A DNA stretch of 64,000 bases from Tetranychus cinnabarinus (Eukaryota > Arthropoda > Arachnida > Trombidiformes > Tetranychidae): NCBI GenBank assembly GCA_022266195.1, contig WHVY01000001.1:18414001-18478000 (forward strand). Reading direction: 5' to 3'. Positions 31,001 to 46,000 of this stretch are shown piece after piece. The position numbers were made by a program, and so were the translations under genes. Below the pieces are notes generated by a model that worked only from the letters and a program-made list of their open reading frames with translations, had not been told where the DNA came from and searched no databases. Position 1 is the first letter of the stretch. The number at the start of each line of letters is the position of its first letter.

Positions 31001-34000
31001 AAGTCTTGTATTGAACTGTTAACTCGTTTATTCGAGTAGCACTAATTTATTCATGCTATTCCTTTAGGCATTGGATCACTATTTTCACTTTGCCTTGATC
31101 CTTTGACCTAAAGTTGATGACAAGTTTCAATGAGAGTTGAGTCAAAAGAGAAAAGAAGAACAAGAAAAGGTAAAGATTTCGATAGTTTTTTTGTCAACTT
31201 GCATGACTTTTCAACCAACTTTTACTTCACTTTTACTTTGGCGAAAACTGACAAGAAACAAAATTCTGACCAATTTCCTTTTATTGAATACTCTAAGTAA
31301 GGAAGCAAAGTGAAAGTTTAATCACGGGAAAGAGTGAAAAAACTTTACAATGTTAAAAGCTTATTGAGCTAATTTGAGACTTAATACGATTTTGTTACAT
31401 AATTGATTCTTATCAGAACTGTATTTCAACATGTTTGAAGAGCGAAAAAAATGAATAAAAATCCCTGCCTCGACAAGTTTCCATCAAATTTTACATGCAT
31501 ACACCTTGAGTTGTTGAACAGATTTCCTGCTAATCCGTTTTAAAATAGACCTGATGAACTTGAACCAATCAATCATGACTGGAAAGGCAACTCAAAGATT
31601 CTCAGGGTTTAGACACTTTAATTTCCTAGACACATTAAAATATTATTAGTAAAACAGTGTAGTAAAATAGTAAAAGGGTTTAACATTCTAGTTTTGCCAC
31701 TTCAAACAAGTCAAAGATGGTTCCAACAATAAAACTCCTTTTCTGGATAACACTTTGCTATCTGTTAAAAGGTAATGAAAGGAAGTGAAAAACACAGTAA
31801 AATTACCCTAAATTTAGAGACAAGCAAAGATTGATTCACTCTTACAAACTATGAATATTGCTTTTCATCTATTCAAAGATTCATGATTGACTTCGATTCA
31901 ATGTTTGAAACCAATTTTTGATTCTTAATAAGCAAACGCTACTCAATAATTTTCCTCTCAGGCCCAAGTAAAACCAGAAATTGGGAGTACATTAAGTTCA
32001 CTCCCTGGAGGGAAAGCAGAGGACTATTACAAACCTGACTTACTTGAGAGTCAATGGTGCCAATACAAGCATGTCCGATCATCAAGTCGCATTAGCGATG
32101 ACCAAATCGTAGGTGCAATCATAGATAGTAACATTTTTCGTCCAAGTTGTTTTTATTAACATTGTGAAAAGAAAAGTCAAAGTGTAATTAAAACTTATAA
32201 AGAGCATTTTAATTATAAAGAATAATATTATTTACAAAAAGTTACCTTTTTAAATAGCAATTTTTAATCTAAAAAGTTTTTCCGTCCAAAGCTGCAAACT
32301 GTCACATTTAGTTATTTATATGTACAACATGTAGTAATAAATACTCCAGAGGTTAGGTTGCTAAAGTCAGCTTTTAATGAGATATAACAACATGTAAATT
32401 AAGAAGAAAAAAATGTGAAAGTTTAACACTGAAAGAAATCAAAATTTACTTTCGATTTTTTCAGTTAGTTTTTCAGTCATATAGTGCAAGCAATAGTTTC
32501 AACTTCGAGAGCTGGTATCCTAATAGCAAACCGTAAGACTTATTGGATACTTGAAAGAAACGTCCAAAAGACGATGTAAAATTCGTGAAGAGCAAAAACT
32601 CTGTAAAGCCATTTCGAAGTGTTTGCCCTAAACAAGCGCGATAATTTATGGATTGTATTAAATCGTGTTTTACTTAAGTTTATCCATTTAAATCTCTTTG
32701 CATTACAAAATTTACTAATTCAATGAAGACTTTAATCCTGTGTAGCTCATTTCACTATATTATAACAGTTTACCTTGATAATCCATTTTAACACATCACA
32801 TTAAGTTTTATACACGAACACGTTTACCTGGAACAATTGTTTGTTAGCAATTTGTAAATTGAAACCAATCAATTAAAGGTATAAACTTGCAAAGTGAACC
32901 TTTTTTCACTTATTAATATCATTATTGAGAAGAAGAGGGAAAAATTAATATCAAATAAGATAATCAATAATGTAGATGAGAAGAAGTGTGACAACGTTTA
33001 AGGTTATAGCGTGTTGTGCCTGTTAGTCCATGTAAATGTGTTTCCTGACTTTTCCCTCAATTTGATTATTAATTCATGTTCAACTTTACATGATGAAATA
33101 TTCCCGAGAGTAAAATATGGAAAATAACAGTTCATTATCAACATTATTCACCGATGAAACTTGAGCAAATTATTGGATAAAACTTTCAGCAAATTTCAAC
33201 ATTCAATTTGAAGATTTCACGAATAAAGTTTCATTCTTTCAATGATCTGATTTATTGGCTTACAAAATGTTTCAAATTTTTTTCTTTCTTCCAATCAACT
33301 GGGTATATGAAAGCTCTAAACTATTATTAATATTATTTACTATTTACTGTTTACCGATTACATACTCGATGAACTTCCTGAAGAGAAGTAAACCTTGATT
33401 ATTATTCATGAAAATTCATGCATTTCTTCATTTTCCGTTTCAAGTTTGAAAAGTATAACATTCTTAAAGTTACCATTTATTTTGCAATTGCTAAGCTCGA
33501 AATTTGTTCAATACTCTGATGAAAAGAGATGAATTCATTTTCTTATTCTTCCCTCTTGATGGTTGCAAGATTGTCTGGAATTGACAGAATTAATGATTCT
33601 CTGATAAAATGTATCGTTGCAACATTATCATCATTATAGTCATAAATAAAGTGACCTTTAATAGTTGCTATTTTCGATATTGAAATGGTTTAGTTTATAA
33701 TGATTTGGTTATAAACAGATGTAAACAAAGAGCATGAAAGTTTCAAGAGCAAAGAGACTGCTAATAATTTGATAAAAACTTTGACAAAAGATCCTAATTG
33801 GACTATTATAATGAATAGATTATTGAACAACATGTAAAAAGTAAAGAATCTAACAGAAATGGTAGACAATTTATTGAGATATTTATGACATTTCGCTTGT
33901 TATAAGAAACTCTTTAACTTATAATGGTCTAGACATTATTATTTGATTCAAAAGTTTGATAGGAAAAATGATTTACGGCATAACGATTAGGAAAATTTGT

Positions 34001-37000
34001 TGCTTCGTAACGTTCTCGTTTTCAGTGATTCTCAAAAATGAATTATTGATATTAATTTGGTTCAAAACTGCCATGAAATCTATTTTTTGAGCTATTGAAG
34101 TCATTTGAAAAAAGGTTTTCGATTATTTATTTAGCAACAACTGAATCCAGCTTGCTCATGGCATTTACCAGCATTCAACTTTCCGCATTTATTCTGGTTA
34201 AATTTTATTCATTTGTTTATTTCATTTGCTCTTAAGTAAATGTCATCGTTATCGGTGCATTAATTACTTGCGTTTTTACCAAAATTTTACTCATCTTTGT
34301 CATCAATTGAGCATATTGTGTTAAAATGTCACGTTTGTGTGAATGCATATCCGATTAACCATTTCAATGTCATTGGAAGAATAAATTTTTCAAGTTTTCA
34401 ATTTTTTGAAGCAAATGAGTCAACAAAACTACCTAGCCAGACCTGGTAAAAGAGTATAAAAGACCGATATTTTTATTAGGATAGTATTAATTTAAAATTG
34501 ACTTTTACTTGTGACTTGTCAGTAATTTTCGTTCATTGTGTTCAATCGAGATAAGTTGAAATGAAATCTATGAAACTTTTTACTATTATCTTCTTCACTG
34601 CTCTTATTGTCTCTTTTAGTGTTGTTTCGGCTCATAAAGTTTACGATGAAAACGGTAATCCTTACTTTGAGAAATGCGCTGGGTATGGATAAGGGCCTGG
34701 TGTGACTTATCCGCCTAGTGGTGGACTCTTGTAACACAGCAGAATACTCTTCATAACTGGAGAAATTCCTATTTATTAATGTTGAAAATGAATACACGTT
34801 TGATCTGAATAAAGTTTATGTAAACCATGCTAACTCGATGACTCGATACACTTATTTCATTTCAATTCTAACCTTTATTTTCTCACCTCGGATAATCTTC
34901 TTTACTTTCCAGCATTGAATACAATAATAGACAGTTAAGAAGCCAAAATTCAGGCTTCAATGATTATTTCAAAATGAAACTTCTATTTATTCGACTAAAA
35001 TGGATCGTTCAAATCGATTTAATTTCTTAATTGGGACAAAAATTGTTTAGCGACACTGCCACGATAGCAAATGTGAACTATTGAAATCGTTGAACGTCAA
35101 TTTATTTACACGTACGATTTGAACTGCATTTGAATACTCGATTTTTTAATAAATTTTTCATTCCAATCATCAAGTTATCGAGCACAAGATATTCAAGTTT
35201 AGAGTCACAAGAAATACATGTACAAGTTTTTGATTTGCTCAGACTCATGATTATTCGTGCATTATTAATAGTCACAATAGTTAATGTTTCAAAAGTGCTC
35301 ATCTAATTTTGATGATTAAAAAAATTGTTTTCCCTCAAACCATTTTCATAATTACATCTGCATAGCTTTTATGAATAACTCTGATGTTTTAATTTTAAAG
35401 TCTACCTTTTCTGGCAACTTAAGGTAAAAGAGAGTCCAAAATCACTTGGGAAACGCATGCAAATGAATGTTATCATTTCGAAGTAACCTTTTTATGTTGA
35501 ATAGAGAATGATAAGACATTTTGATATTAAAGAAGAATAATCTATGAAATTCGAAAATAATCTAAAAGGCCATTTTCTATCATCTATGTGATCATTCTTT
35601 ATAATCGATCTTAGCTTAGTTTCAAATGAATTTCTTATGAATTTCGATAACGACACAATAGTGGAATTGAGTTTCCCAACAGCGTTTCTCATCTTTTTGA
35701 TATCGTGCAAAAATGCACTTGAAGCACTCGCTATTCGAAGTTTCCCTGAAAAAACTTTTTATATTTAGTATATTCTTCAGATACACACACATCAAAATCA
35801 TAATCATATATTGGTGATGCTATGGTTTGATAAAAGCTTATACTTTTTGATCATAAAATCAGATAATTTCAAAAGAGTAACGTATTTAGCTTTTGTAGCT
35901 CTAATTTCATCAGATAGCTATGTAAATGCTTACATTAATTTATTCATGAATAGCTGTAATTTCCAAAGATTTCATCAGATTTAAGCTGAATTCAAGCATC
36001 ATAAATGATAAAAGGGCGAACTAAAAAATTGAGTGACATCCATGTACTACTATTTTATTGATACTTACTTCATATCACACTCCCACTCCATGCTTATTTT
36101 GTTTCAGCCATCTAATCCTATTTCACCTTGAAACCATATTTTTATTTCAAAATATTATAACTTTCCACTGTTAAAAATAGCTTCTTTACCAAAATATTCA
36201 TTACTTTGTTCCAACTATAATACAAAGAACATTTTTTTTCTCATTTTGACTTTAATCCTGATTAGTTGAAAGTTTGTGCAGCAAGAAAACACAAAAAAAA
36301 CAATTTACTTGAAATTTTCAACCAACTATGAAACCGAATAAAACAGGATCAAAAATCCAGGCAAACCCTAACATTTGGTCAGTTCAATGATTTCGCTTTT
36401 CATCCAATTCTAAAGATTCTTCTAATCAGTTTCATCAAGTATAGCACAAAAATCATTTAATGCACCAAAGCTAATCAAATTTTTCCTTGTCTTCAGATCG
36501 AAAAGAAAAATATCTTCTAACATTTACAAATTAATGTGGAGATAGAATTTTTCTTCTTTAAAAAGTAATCATTCCAATGATTTCCCAGATTCAACTTTGC
36601 ATCAATCAAATTCTGTGCAATTAGTTTTTTTTTTCTTTTGCTTCTTTTTCGATGCAGACTGATTAATTGCATAAAGGTTAAAGCATCAATTGAAAAAGAG
36701 AATCAAGATATTGATCATGGATTCCATTTTTCTTTTCATTTCTCACCTAATTCCTTTGGAATCACTCAAGTACAACTCATCATGATTCGTTTTCTTTTAT
36801 GCTCATTTTACTCTCCTCTCATCTTACCTGATACCTCAGGGAAATCTAAACATTTGTCAAAACTCTTGTGGAACTTTTCACTTCTCATTTTTCTCTCTTT
36901 TCATTGACTTATCAAGTTTTACCTTCTCGTGTACATCAACTTGACCTTTACATGAAGACCTGATGTTTATCTTGATATTCATCGCAAATACATGATGCTT

Positions 37001-40000
37001 GTTGACAATCACTTTGAATGCAAATGATACAACTCGAAGTATGTAACTACTGTAATGAACACGAGTTATTAACTGTTCAATCAACTGTTTCTTTGTATTG
37101 CAATGTTAATATATTTCCATGCATTTCTGACCTGAACTAAGACGATGTAAGATGATGTAAGGATAGCAAGTAAGTGAGTAAACACTGAACTGAATTGTAT
37201 TGTACTTTGACTTGCTCAAAGCTACAGTTGCGAATGGAAATGCATGAAATTTGAGCCTAATTGAAGAGGTGGAAGGAAAAAATGAAATATTATCTATTGC
37301 ATAATAAATTGGCAAGAAAATTATTCATTCATTATTGAATAAATTTGCATCCATTTTCTCGTAATTTTCTGTCTCTTACAAAACAAATAAACTGGTAAAG
37401 AAAGGAAAAGGTAATCCAGATTAATTTAGAGTTTGAAAGCAAAATGAATTGGAATGATACATTGTGAAACAATGAAACTGATTCAATGAATGTTTCAATT
37501 GGAGAAAAAACTTTGATTTCAAAAGAGAAATTTTATGCAAAATTTTTCATGAAACTTGAAAAATGGCAAACAAAAAGTTCATTTTTTATTCTCTATTCTC
37601 TATTCTCAATCATCATAAATCATTATCATTACATTAATAAATTTACAGAACAAATAGAAAGGATTCAACAAAATGAATCGATTCACGAAAGTTCACGTTT
37701 CCATAAAAGTTATCGATTGATTGGCTAAAAAATCTGAATATAAACAGTTTTTGACGCTGGCTTTTCATCTAGAATTTTCTTTAATTTTCAAATTCCGTTT
37801 CGGAGCATTAGAGTATTCTTTCGTAAGAAAATTTTTACACCGAATCTCTTTCTCGCTTCATTGTGTGACTACTGTCAAAAGTCTAGAATCGAGCAACAAG
37901 TTTCTGTTTCTTTTCAATAATTATTGTTCCAATAATATCAATCATTTGAAAGATGTTCAATGAAACACAAAATTAAAATACTTTTGATGCTAAAAAGTGA
38001 TAATTTTTAATTCTCTTTTTTTACTTTTTTCCACAGGATTTCCGAGACCAGAAATATCATGGGAACAAAATGGACAGAAACTTGATAAAACGAAATATTT
38101 TATTTTTGATGATTTTGTAGAAAGTACAGTTTTTCTTGACAATCTTGATGAAAAGAGCCTGTTTAATTTGATAACATGTAAAGCCACAAACACTAATTTA
38201 ACTGTTCCATTGAGCAAATCATTTCGGCTTGACTTGAATTGTAAGTATTGGCGTAAAGTTTCCTCACTTAAACAGCCAACTGAATAAACTTAAGGTGATG
38301 GGAAAAATGGCAAGACTCGAAGTGTTGTGGTGTGAAAAAATTTAAGGCAAAAACATGTCAATCAAGCTATTTATATCTTGCAAATTTTGTCTATTTATTA
38401 ATAGTGAAACCTAAAGAACTCGAGCTTACTAAACCTGAAAACTTAATTGCCAATGTTACCATAGAGTTAACCTGTTCATGTAAAGGTTCAAGGCCTGGAG
38501 CATTGATTAAATGGTATAAAGATGAAGGGTTAATAAATTCATCTGAAACATTTTTCCACTCAAACCATGTAAATATGGGCTCAACAACAACAACTGTGAG
38601 CATTCTTCAACTTAAACCATCGATAGCAGATAATGGTAAAAGGTTGAGTTGTTCAGCAATTAATCCAAAATTAAGAGAAACATTGATCGAGGAAGGATTC
38701 CATCTCAATGTTCAATGTAAGTTTAACAAACTGTTTATCATTCTTTTCATTAATACTGACAAAACCGGAATCTTTTATTCTTAGAGTCGAATGACCTGTT
38801 GAACAATTTGTAGCAAATCAAGTCCAACCTCGAATTCGAATATTTCTGTAAACAAAAATGTGCTCAAATAGCAATCGATGCAAAGGATGCGCATAACAAG
38901 AGAAATCGAAAGTTTACTTTTCATCAAACAGCAACTATTGCTTCAAGTTGAATTTTTAAAACTCATGTCAACTGACCTTATTCAGTCTGGGAAGATTTAT
39001 ATTTTTATAGCAGAATATCAAATTTCAAGAACTTTCTCACAAGTCTATGGTCGTTACATTGTTTCAATTTGAAGCCTCATCTCAGTAATGCGCACCTATT
39101 TCAAATCGTTTGCATATGCAAATGACATTTTGATGCACAAAAGTCAAGATTGATTAATGCAAGTGTTTCTCATGTTGGTCTCAATCTTATTTGAATAAAC
39201 ATTGATGATATCGAGATGCGATTAATGAAATATATAAATATTAGTCTTGGTAAATCTCATTTTTTTCTCGCTTCTCTTCCCAATCTTTTTATCTCTTCAC
39301 ATTCGTTCAATTCGAGTTGCATTTTTTATTCATCTCATCATAACATTCAACTTTATTTAATGCGATATAAGTTTACTGTTATTTACTCCTTTATCTAAAT
39401 ATTCGGTCTTCATCTTGAAGATGTATCAATAATATTATCCAATGTCCAATGTTGATAATCGCCTTATTTTCCTTTTCTCTTTTCTCTTTTCATCTTTTTT
39501 TCTTGCAAAGCTTGTATCATTATCATCATCTTGCTCTTTATCTTTTTGTTTTTTCTTCATCTCTTTTCTCATTTGTTGAGCTTATTTCTGCTGAAATATC
39601 CTTTTTATACATTTTTACTTACGTGAATATCCAAGTCTATCCTGGCTTTTGTGTTTTACCTTTTGATTTTCAACCTGTCTTTGTTTATTAGCGTTTTCCT
39701 TATAACATCGTGTCAACAATACTACCAAAGGTTTACCCAGATGGACTCATTAAATTCCAGAATTGCTGCAACACTTGTTACAATCTCTTAATCTCTTAAT
39801 CATATTAGATTTCAGTAAGCATTTAGCTTTGTTAGCAAAGTGTTGATACAAAAATGAATTACTGCTAATTATGATATTTGATAACAGTTTAGTTATTATA
39901 CGGACACAGAAAACACCGAAAAATCACAGAAAAGACAACTATCTTTATTTAATTTTGCTTCATAGAATCAACGTTTTCTTTGCTAAGGATGAGGAATAAA

Positions 40001-43000
40001 AAAGTGTTTTACCTAACATTGTTGTGTTTAACATTCTTAATCTAGTTATTTTATCAGAATCAAGATTCCATACTTAAGGCTATTTTTGATCCGAATTGTC
40101 GCTCTATCCATTAGCTAAACAAAAGACCATTAGAATAAATTACAGGGGTACTCATCAGAATGATAATCGAATGTTATCAAAATCGTTGGATATAGAATTT
40201 AGCACTGCACAGGATGAATAGGGTTTCCTTGTAGTTCAGAATATCGAGTTGTCCACAAGTAGCTCAGGTAACTCAACAGAACAAAGATAGCACTTTCACT
40301 TTCCTTATTTACTCTCATTACAACCGAATATAACGTTTGAATGAAGAAATTATTTAGAACCAATTGTGAAGATACATGAAAAATTTCACTGAAAATACAG
40401 AAAATTTCATGGTAAATAAGAACCATTTCACCCAAGGTAAGACAAAGATTAGCAAAGAGCTAATCTGTTGATCCCCATTTCATTGTTTTTAAGAAACATT
40501 TCACACTTTTTATGGTACATTCGTTTTCTTTTTAAAATCACTGTATCTTACTTTAGACTTACCTGCAATATTTTTTAGTAGACTACGACAAATACACATC
40601 GATGGTCTAATCTTTTCAACATTTTCACGGACTATTCAACTTAATTAGAAACAAGATCATGGACAATCAGAGGTCAATAACTGAATGACCTTGAATGTCA
40701 TTGAGACTCTAGATTCGTGGCTCTTCAATCCGTGCAAGCTTTTGGCTCAAATCTGAGTTCTGTAGCAGCAACCGTTATGCCTGCAAACAGGCGTAAAATG
40801 AAAAAAACGCCCGGTACAAATCTAAAGAAATAGAAACAATTCTCATTCGCTCAGCTAACTAGATTTATGAAATCTGCTGTAATATTGATCATTACACCAC
40901 TCAGTGCAGGGTAACCACTAGGTTACCTTAATGGTTATTTCTTATACACTGCACTGGTTACCTGCACTGGTTACCGGCACAGTTTCTTATCAATTCATAG
41001 ATAAAATTATTGGTAAACAAAGATAATAGGAAAATCTATTTTAAAAATTGAATTAAATTGAATTACTCTGAACAATCTTTTGGTCACAGCTTAGACTAGT
41101 TGAATCATAATCATTGTTCACTTTACCGAATCATATGGAAATTCATATTTAACAACTAATTAATTAGTAATTCAATTTAATACAAAAAAGAGCGAAGTTA
41201 TGAGATAAAACCCTCGGGCTCCGCCCTCGTGTTTAATTCTCATAACTTCTCGTGGCAGTGGTTTAATCTATTCATAAACAATTTAGAATCAATAACTTTC
41301 ATTAAAATGAAATGCTCAATTAAAGATTTGTAAAGTATTCCTTCAACTCGTCTGTAGAATCAATCAATCATGACTTGAGAAATATTTTAAGACGATTGGC
41401 TTCGCCATCGATTTCATTGACAAAATTAAATGATGATTCAGATTATCCATAAATTTTCATTCTCTTTATTCTCTTATTCATTTCCCTTCTCTTTTCCAGA
41501 TAAACCAATTGTGAACCTTGTTCTTGGATCCCAAAATAAAGACATACGAGAAGGTAGCCTTATACTCTTTGAATGCAATACTCAGGTAAGTTTGAAGAAA
41601 TAAAGAAAATCAATTGAAAAATGAATTAGAAATGTTAATCATTTGTTTTTAAAATTTTTTCATTAAATCAGACATATTTGAAATGAAAGAATGAGAAAAA
41701 TGAAAAGTCAAAGAAAAAATTGATTCATTTCAATGAAACATTGAAACTAGAAAAAGAAATCAAATGAAAACAAGTTTGAAATTGTCCAATTAAATGGTCC
41801 TTTGAGGTCAACCAATTGGTCAAATTGTTGCATTAACTCATAATGAGTGTTTACCTTTCATGAATAATTCATGGATTAAAAAATGAGAGAGAAAAAAGAC
41901 ATTGAATCGAGATTCATGAGGAGACTTTAATCAACATTATTTACAAAGATCATGATGTTATAAATCACAAGTTGGACGAAACATTTCATTTTCATCTCAA
42001 TTAAGAGCACAATTAAAGTTAAACCAGATGTGAAAACAACTGACCAGTCTTTATGTCTCACTTCACCAATGAAATAAACAGGTTCACCTTGCCTCATTAA
42101 ACTGGCCATTGTGCATAATAATCAGTAAAACTCATAAATCACTTTCATTCAACTTTCCTCTTCTCATTAGCATTAATCACACACACAAAATGTTGAGTTT
42201 AAATATTAATAATTGATTGTTCCAAATAAAAACTTCCAAATTGCTTATCAAAGTTAATAAACCACAAAACATATGCTTGGAATGGTTCATGGTTCAATCG
42301 TATGAATCAATGGAAAAGTTCAGGTTGAATCTAGGTTTCCAGATTTTCTTTTTTTTCAGTCAAAGATTGATTTTCTTTTTCTCATCACAAATTGATTGAA
42401 TGTTGCTTGATCAAGATTAACCTGAGTTTTGACTGTGCCATTGAAGTGACCATGGAACATGAAATATCTCTAGTTTAACGTATTAAGAAGCAAAAAACTT
42501 GTTCCATTGTTTATTCAGTTTCTTTTTTTTCTTTTATTGAGTTTATCTTTTCTATTTGCTTGATTCCATGCACTCATGTTTAACCATTGAAATGAACATT
42601 CTTGCATCTTTCAACTCTTATTACCATGGAAAAAGTAGAGTTAGTTAATGTTAACAAGATTGAAAGGAAAAGGAAGAGAAAAATTTGATAAAAACAATGA
42701 TAAAGTTAACAGCATTTCATGAGTTTAGCTGTAAACGTATAAAAACTTTTCTCACTTTTTGTTTTACTTCTCGTCTGGTTTGTGTTTAGCCTTGCACCAG
42801 TACTATTGATTGATTGGTAAACGAGGTAAAAAGGGTTTTGCTCCAATAAAACTTGACCATTTCCTCAATCATATTGTTTCAATTGAACATCTTTTTTTAT
42901 TTGTTCATTTTCATGATTTACTCACAAGAAAAACAAAGGCAACAGTAAAAGAGTATTCATCATGTTCAATCTCATGTTGTTTGCTATACTCAACAGACCA

Positions 43001-46000
43001 AACATCCTATCACATCAAATAAAACTTTTTTTTCTCTCCTTTTCTATCAAAGTTTCATTCGATTTTGATTTTTTCACGCAACTTTTTTTCTCTTGTTATT
43101 GAAATTAGCCAAAAACTTGCATATGATAAACGAATCCGTAAAACTTAATTTCAGGAAGAATGCGTTTAAAGATAAGTTTCAATCTCAACAAAGGTCGAAG
43201 TTGCGATGAAACAGTGAACGAATTTTTCCCATCACAGTGACTCAATCATGTTAGTAATGATTGATCGATAATGTAAGGTGAAAAGATGAAACATTTATTA
43301 AATTAGTTCAACAAAATCAACACTCAATTCGTTGCTTTCTGACTTTTGTTCACTTTTCCAGTTATAATCAACACTTGTCTTGGTAGTTTCAAGAGTAAAT
43401 CAAAAAGTTCTGAAACTTTTTTCTGTCAAAAGTTGTCTCAACCTAAAGGTTCGATGAAGTAATTTTGCTTTTCTTGTGTTTGAATCCGAATTGTAAACTT
43501 AGGCCAATCCGGCTTCCAATGAAATTGGATGGATATTCAATGGAGCCACGTTGAACACTCGGAAAATGGATGGAGTCTTAGTCACTCCAAACACATTACT
43601 AATTGAAAATGTAACTCGTCATCATCGAGGTTATTACAGCTGTTCAGCATCAAACACAATTGGTACAACTTCCAGTGAACCATTATTTTTAGATGTGCTT
43701 TGTAAGTTTGTTATTCATCATCACTTCTTTTGTTTTCTGACAAACACTTTTCCTCTCAAAATAAACTTTAACACCTCATTGAATATTGATTAATTGACTC
43801 AATCTAATGTGTACATGGAAGCAAAAGCAACGAGTCTCTACAATTTAATAGAAATGCTTTCATCGATTTACATGTAAATTCAATTCAATTACATGGAAAA
43901 AAGAAGAAAAAGAAGGAGAAGAGCAAAAAATTCTTTACTTTCTCCATTAACCTTTGTATTGAGGTTTTGGTTGAAATGAGATTCAATACTCAATCCAATT
44001 GTTGTAATCAAAATAAACCAGAACTTTTAAGATGCAAAATTTTCAATTTAAACTCTGGCTAATCCAATTGACTGTCAATTCAATCAAAACATTTTTCACT
44101 TGTTAAGTGGCAAGAATAAGAGAAGAAAATTGCAACAACAAATGGTTCCTTTGAGGTGCCAATTTGCTTAAATTTAAGAGAAATTTTTATTCTAAACATC
44201 ATCATGATGGATAATCATGAGAAACTTTTTCAGCCATTTCTATACTGGCTACCTTCAGGGTAAAAGAAATTTCCATTGCATTCTTTGGGCTCAACTGAAA
44301 TTTTGCATGATAAATCAGATTTAGCCTCGTTCGGAATCAGATAGTTTCTAAAGATAGAAGATCTGCTCAATTACTAAAAATTAGTGAAAGAGTTCACAGG
44401 ATTATATTACTTTGTGTTATTTTGTTTCAATTTTATTCAAGTTAATCTTGAGAGTTGTTTAATGTTCACTTCAGATGATTCAGATTGAAACAGTTGAGTT
44501 GAAATGGAAATGAGAAAAAATAGAAAAGTGTTTTTGATTTATTCCGTATTTACATTGTATAAACATTTTGATTGAATAGTTTTTCAATTGAAACAATTAC
44601 TTATCTCTCCATGAATTTTATACTAAATGTCATTCTCAATTGATATCAATGTATTTCTTTCCGTCTATTATCTTTTATTCATTCCAATTGCAAATTACTG
44701 TTTCTCCATCATTTTCACGATGAAAATTTTCACTCTTACTTTTTCTTTTTGCCTCTAAATATAAATCAAACCTGGCCCCTGTTACGCTTGCACAAATGAT
44801 GAAACCAGATAAACCATTTTGCAAATGGATTGAAAGCAAATACCTCGGGACCACTTTGTATAAAAATGTTGATTTAGAGTGTCAAGTTGTATCACATCCA
44901 GGTAACATTGAGTTTCAATGGATATTCCAGAGAAATGATGGAACCACAATAAATTTAACACCAAATTACACAATTGAGACAAGTAAAAGCACCACATCAT
45001 CATCTTCAACAACAGCACCTCTGGAAACGATCACAAGCAGGTTAACTTTTTTCACGTCAACTGGGAGTGACTTTGGTTCTATCTATTGTAAAGCAAATAA
45101 CGAAATAGGATGGCAAGAAGATCCTTGCATTTTTTACATTTATCCTGAAGGTAAGTTGCACCATCAAGTAAACTTGCACTTTTCTCGATCAGCTTTAATT
45201 CAAATTTTCATGATAATTTATTATTTATCAATCAAAGAATGCTCACAGAATTTCATTTACCGCTGTATCAAAACACAATTATTTCGTTTACAAAAGGAGT
45301 AGAAAGATTACCTGGATCATTTTGATAACTTATTGTTGGAATGGTTATTAGACTCACTAGTACAATGAGGCAATTGATTCAGTATTTGTTTGTCTAGAAT
45401 TGCTTTTCATATGCAATCATATCTTCACATCCGAATGATACTTATGGTTTTGATTAAGAATTGAATTATTAAATGAACAATTCGATTTTATATACTTTAA
45501 ACTTCACCCGATCTTATTGATCAACTACAGTATCGGTCAAAGAAACTGTCAGTATGCACATTAACATTCAAAGTTTAATAATTTTTGATCGACTGCTAAT
45601 GTAACAGTTGTTACACTCATATTTTATTTTTGAACGTTTAAGAGTAACAATGAATCTTTTTTTGCAATTTTATCGAAACAAATTAGTGAATTAGAGCTGA
45701 CTTGAATCATAACCATTGTTGAAATTAGCTGAAAATATTTTAAGTTTGTTTTAGATTGAATTCAATAGTATTTCACAGCGAAAATCGATCTGAAGCCTCA
45801 TTGAAAAAAGGAAATTCAGATTCTAATATAAAAATTTAATTATTATCTAGATTTTAATTGCAATCAGTCTTACAAGGGAAGTGCACGACATGCCTGACGC
45901 CGATTTGAATGAGAGAGGTCTCATTGGATAGAGCATGTTGAGTTATGAAAAAACCTGTTTTCCTTTTTCTGGAAATGAAGTGGTTCCTAAGATATTTGGG

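Larger units (their letters stand above)
38717..41499 (+). other. Sidestep-like intron 5
   Basis: Contains a small repeat/hairpin at 40905-40975 and a GC-rich foldback at 41195-41252, listed separately. Nothing else recognised. Confidence 0.5.

Noticed and set aside
19484..34692. Assigning the micropeptides to insect bomanins (short immune-induced peptides)
   Set aside because: Size and secretion are similar, but the bomanin CxxC motif is absent and there is only one cysteine; the likeness is not evidence of homology.
36638..40435. Several 60-90 codon ORFs in introns 3 and 5 of the sidestep-like gene
   Set aside because: AT-rich chance frames without splice context, paralogues or recognisable motifs.
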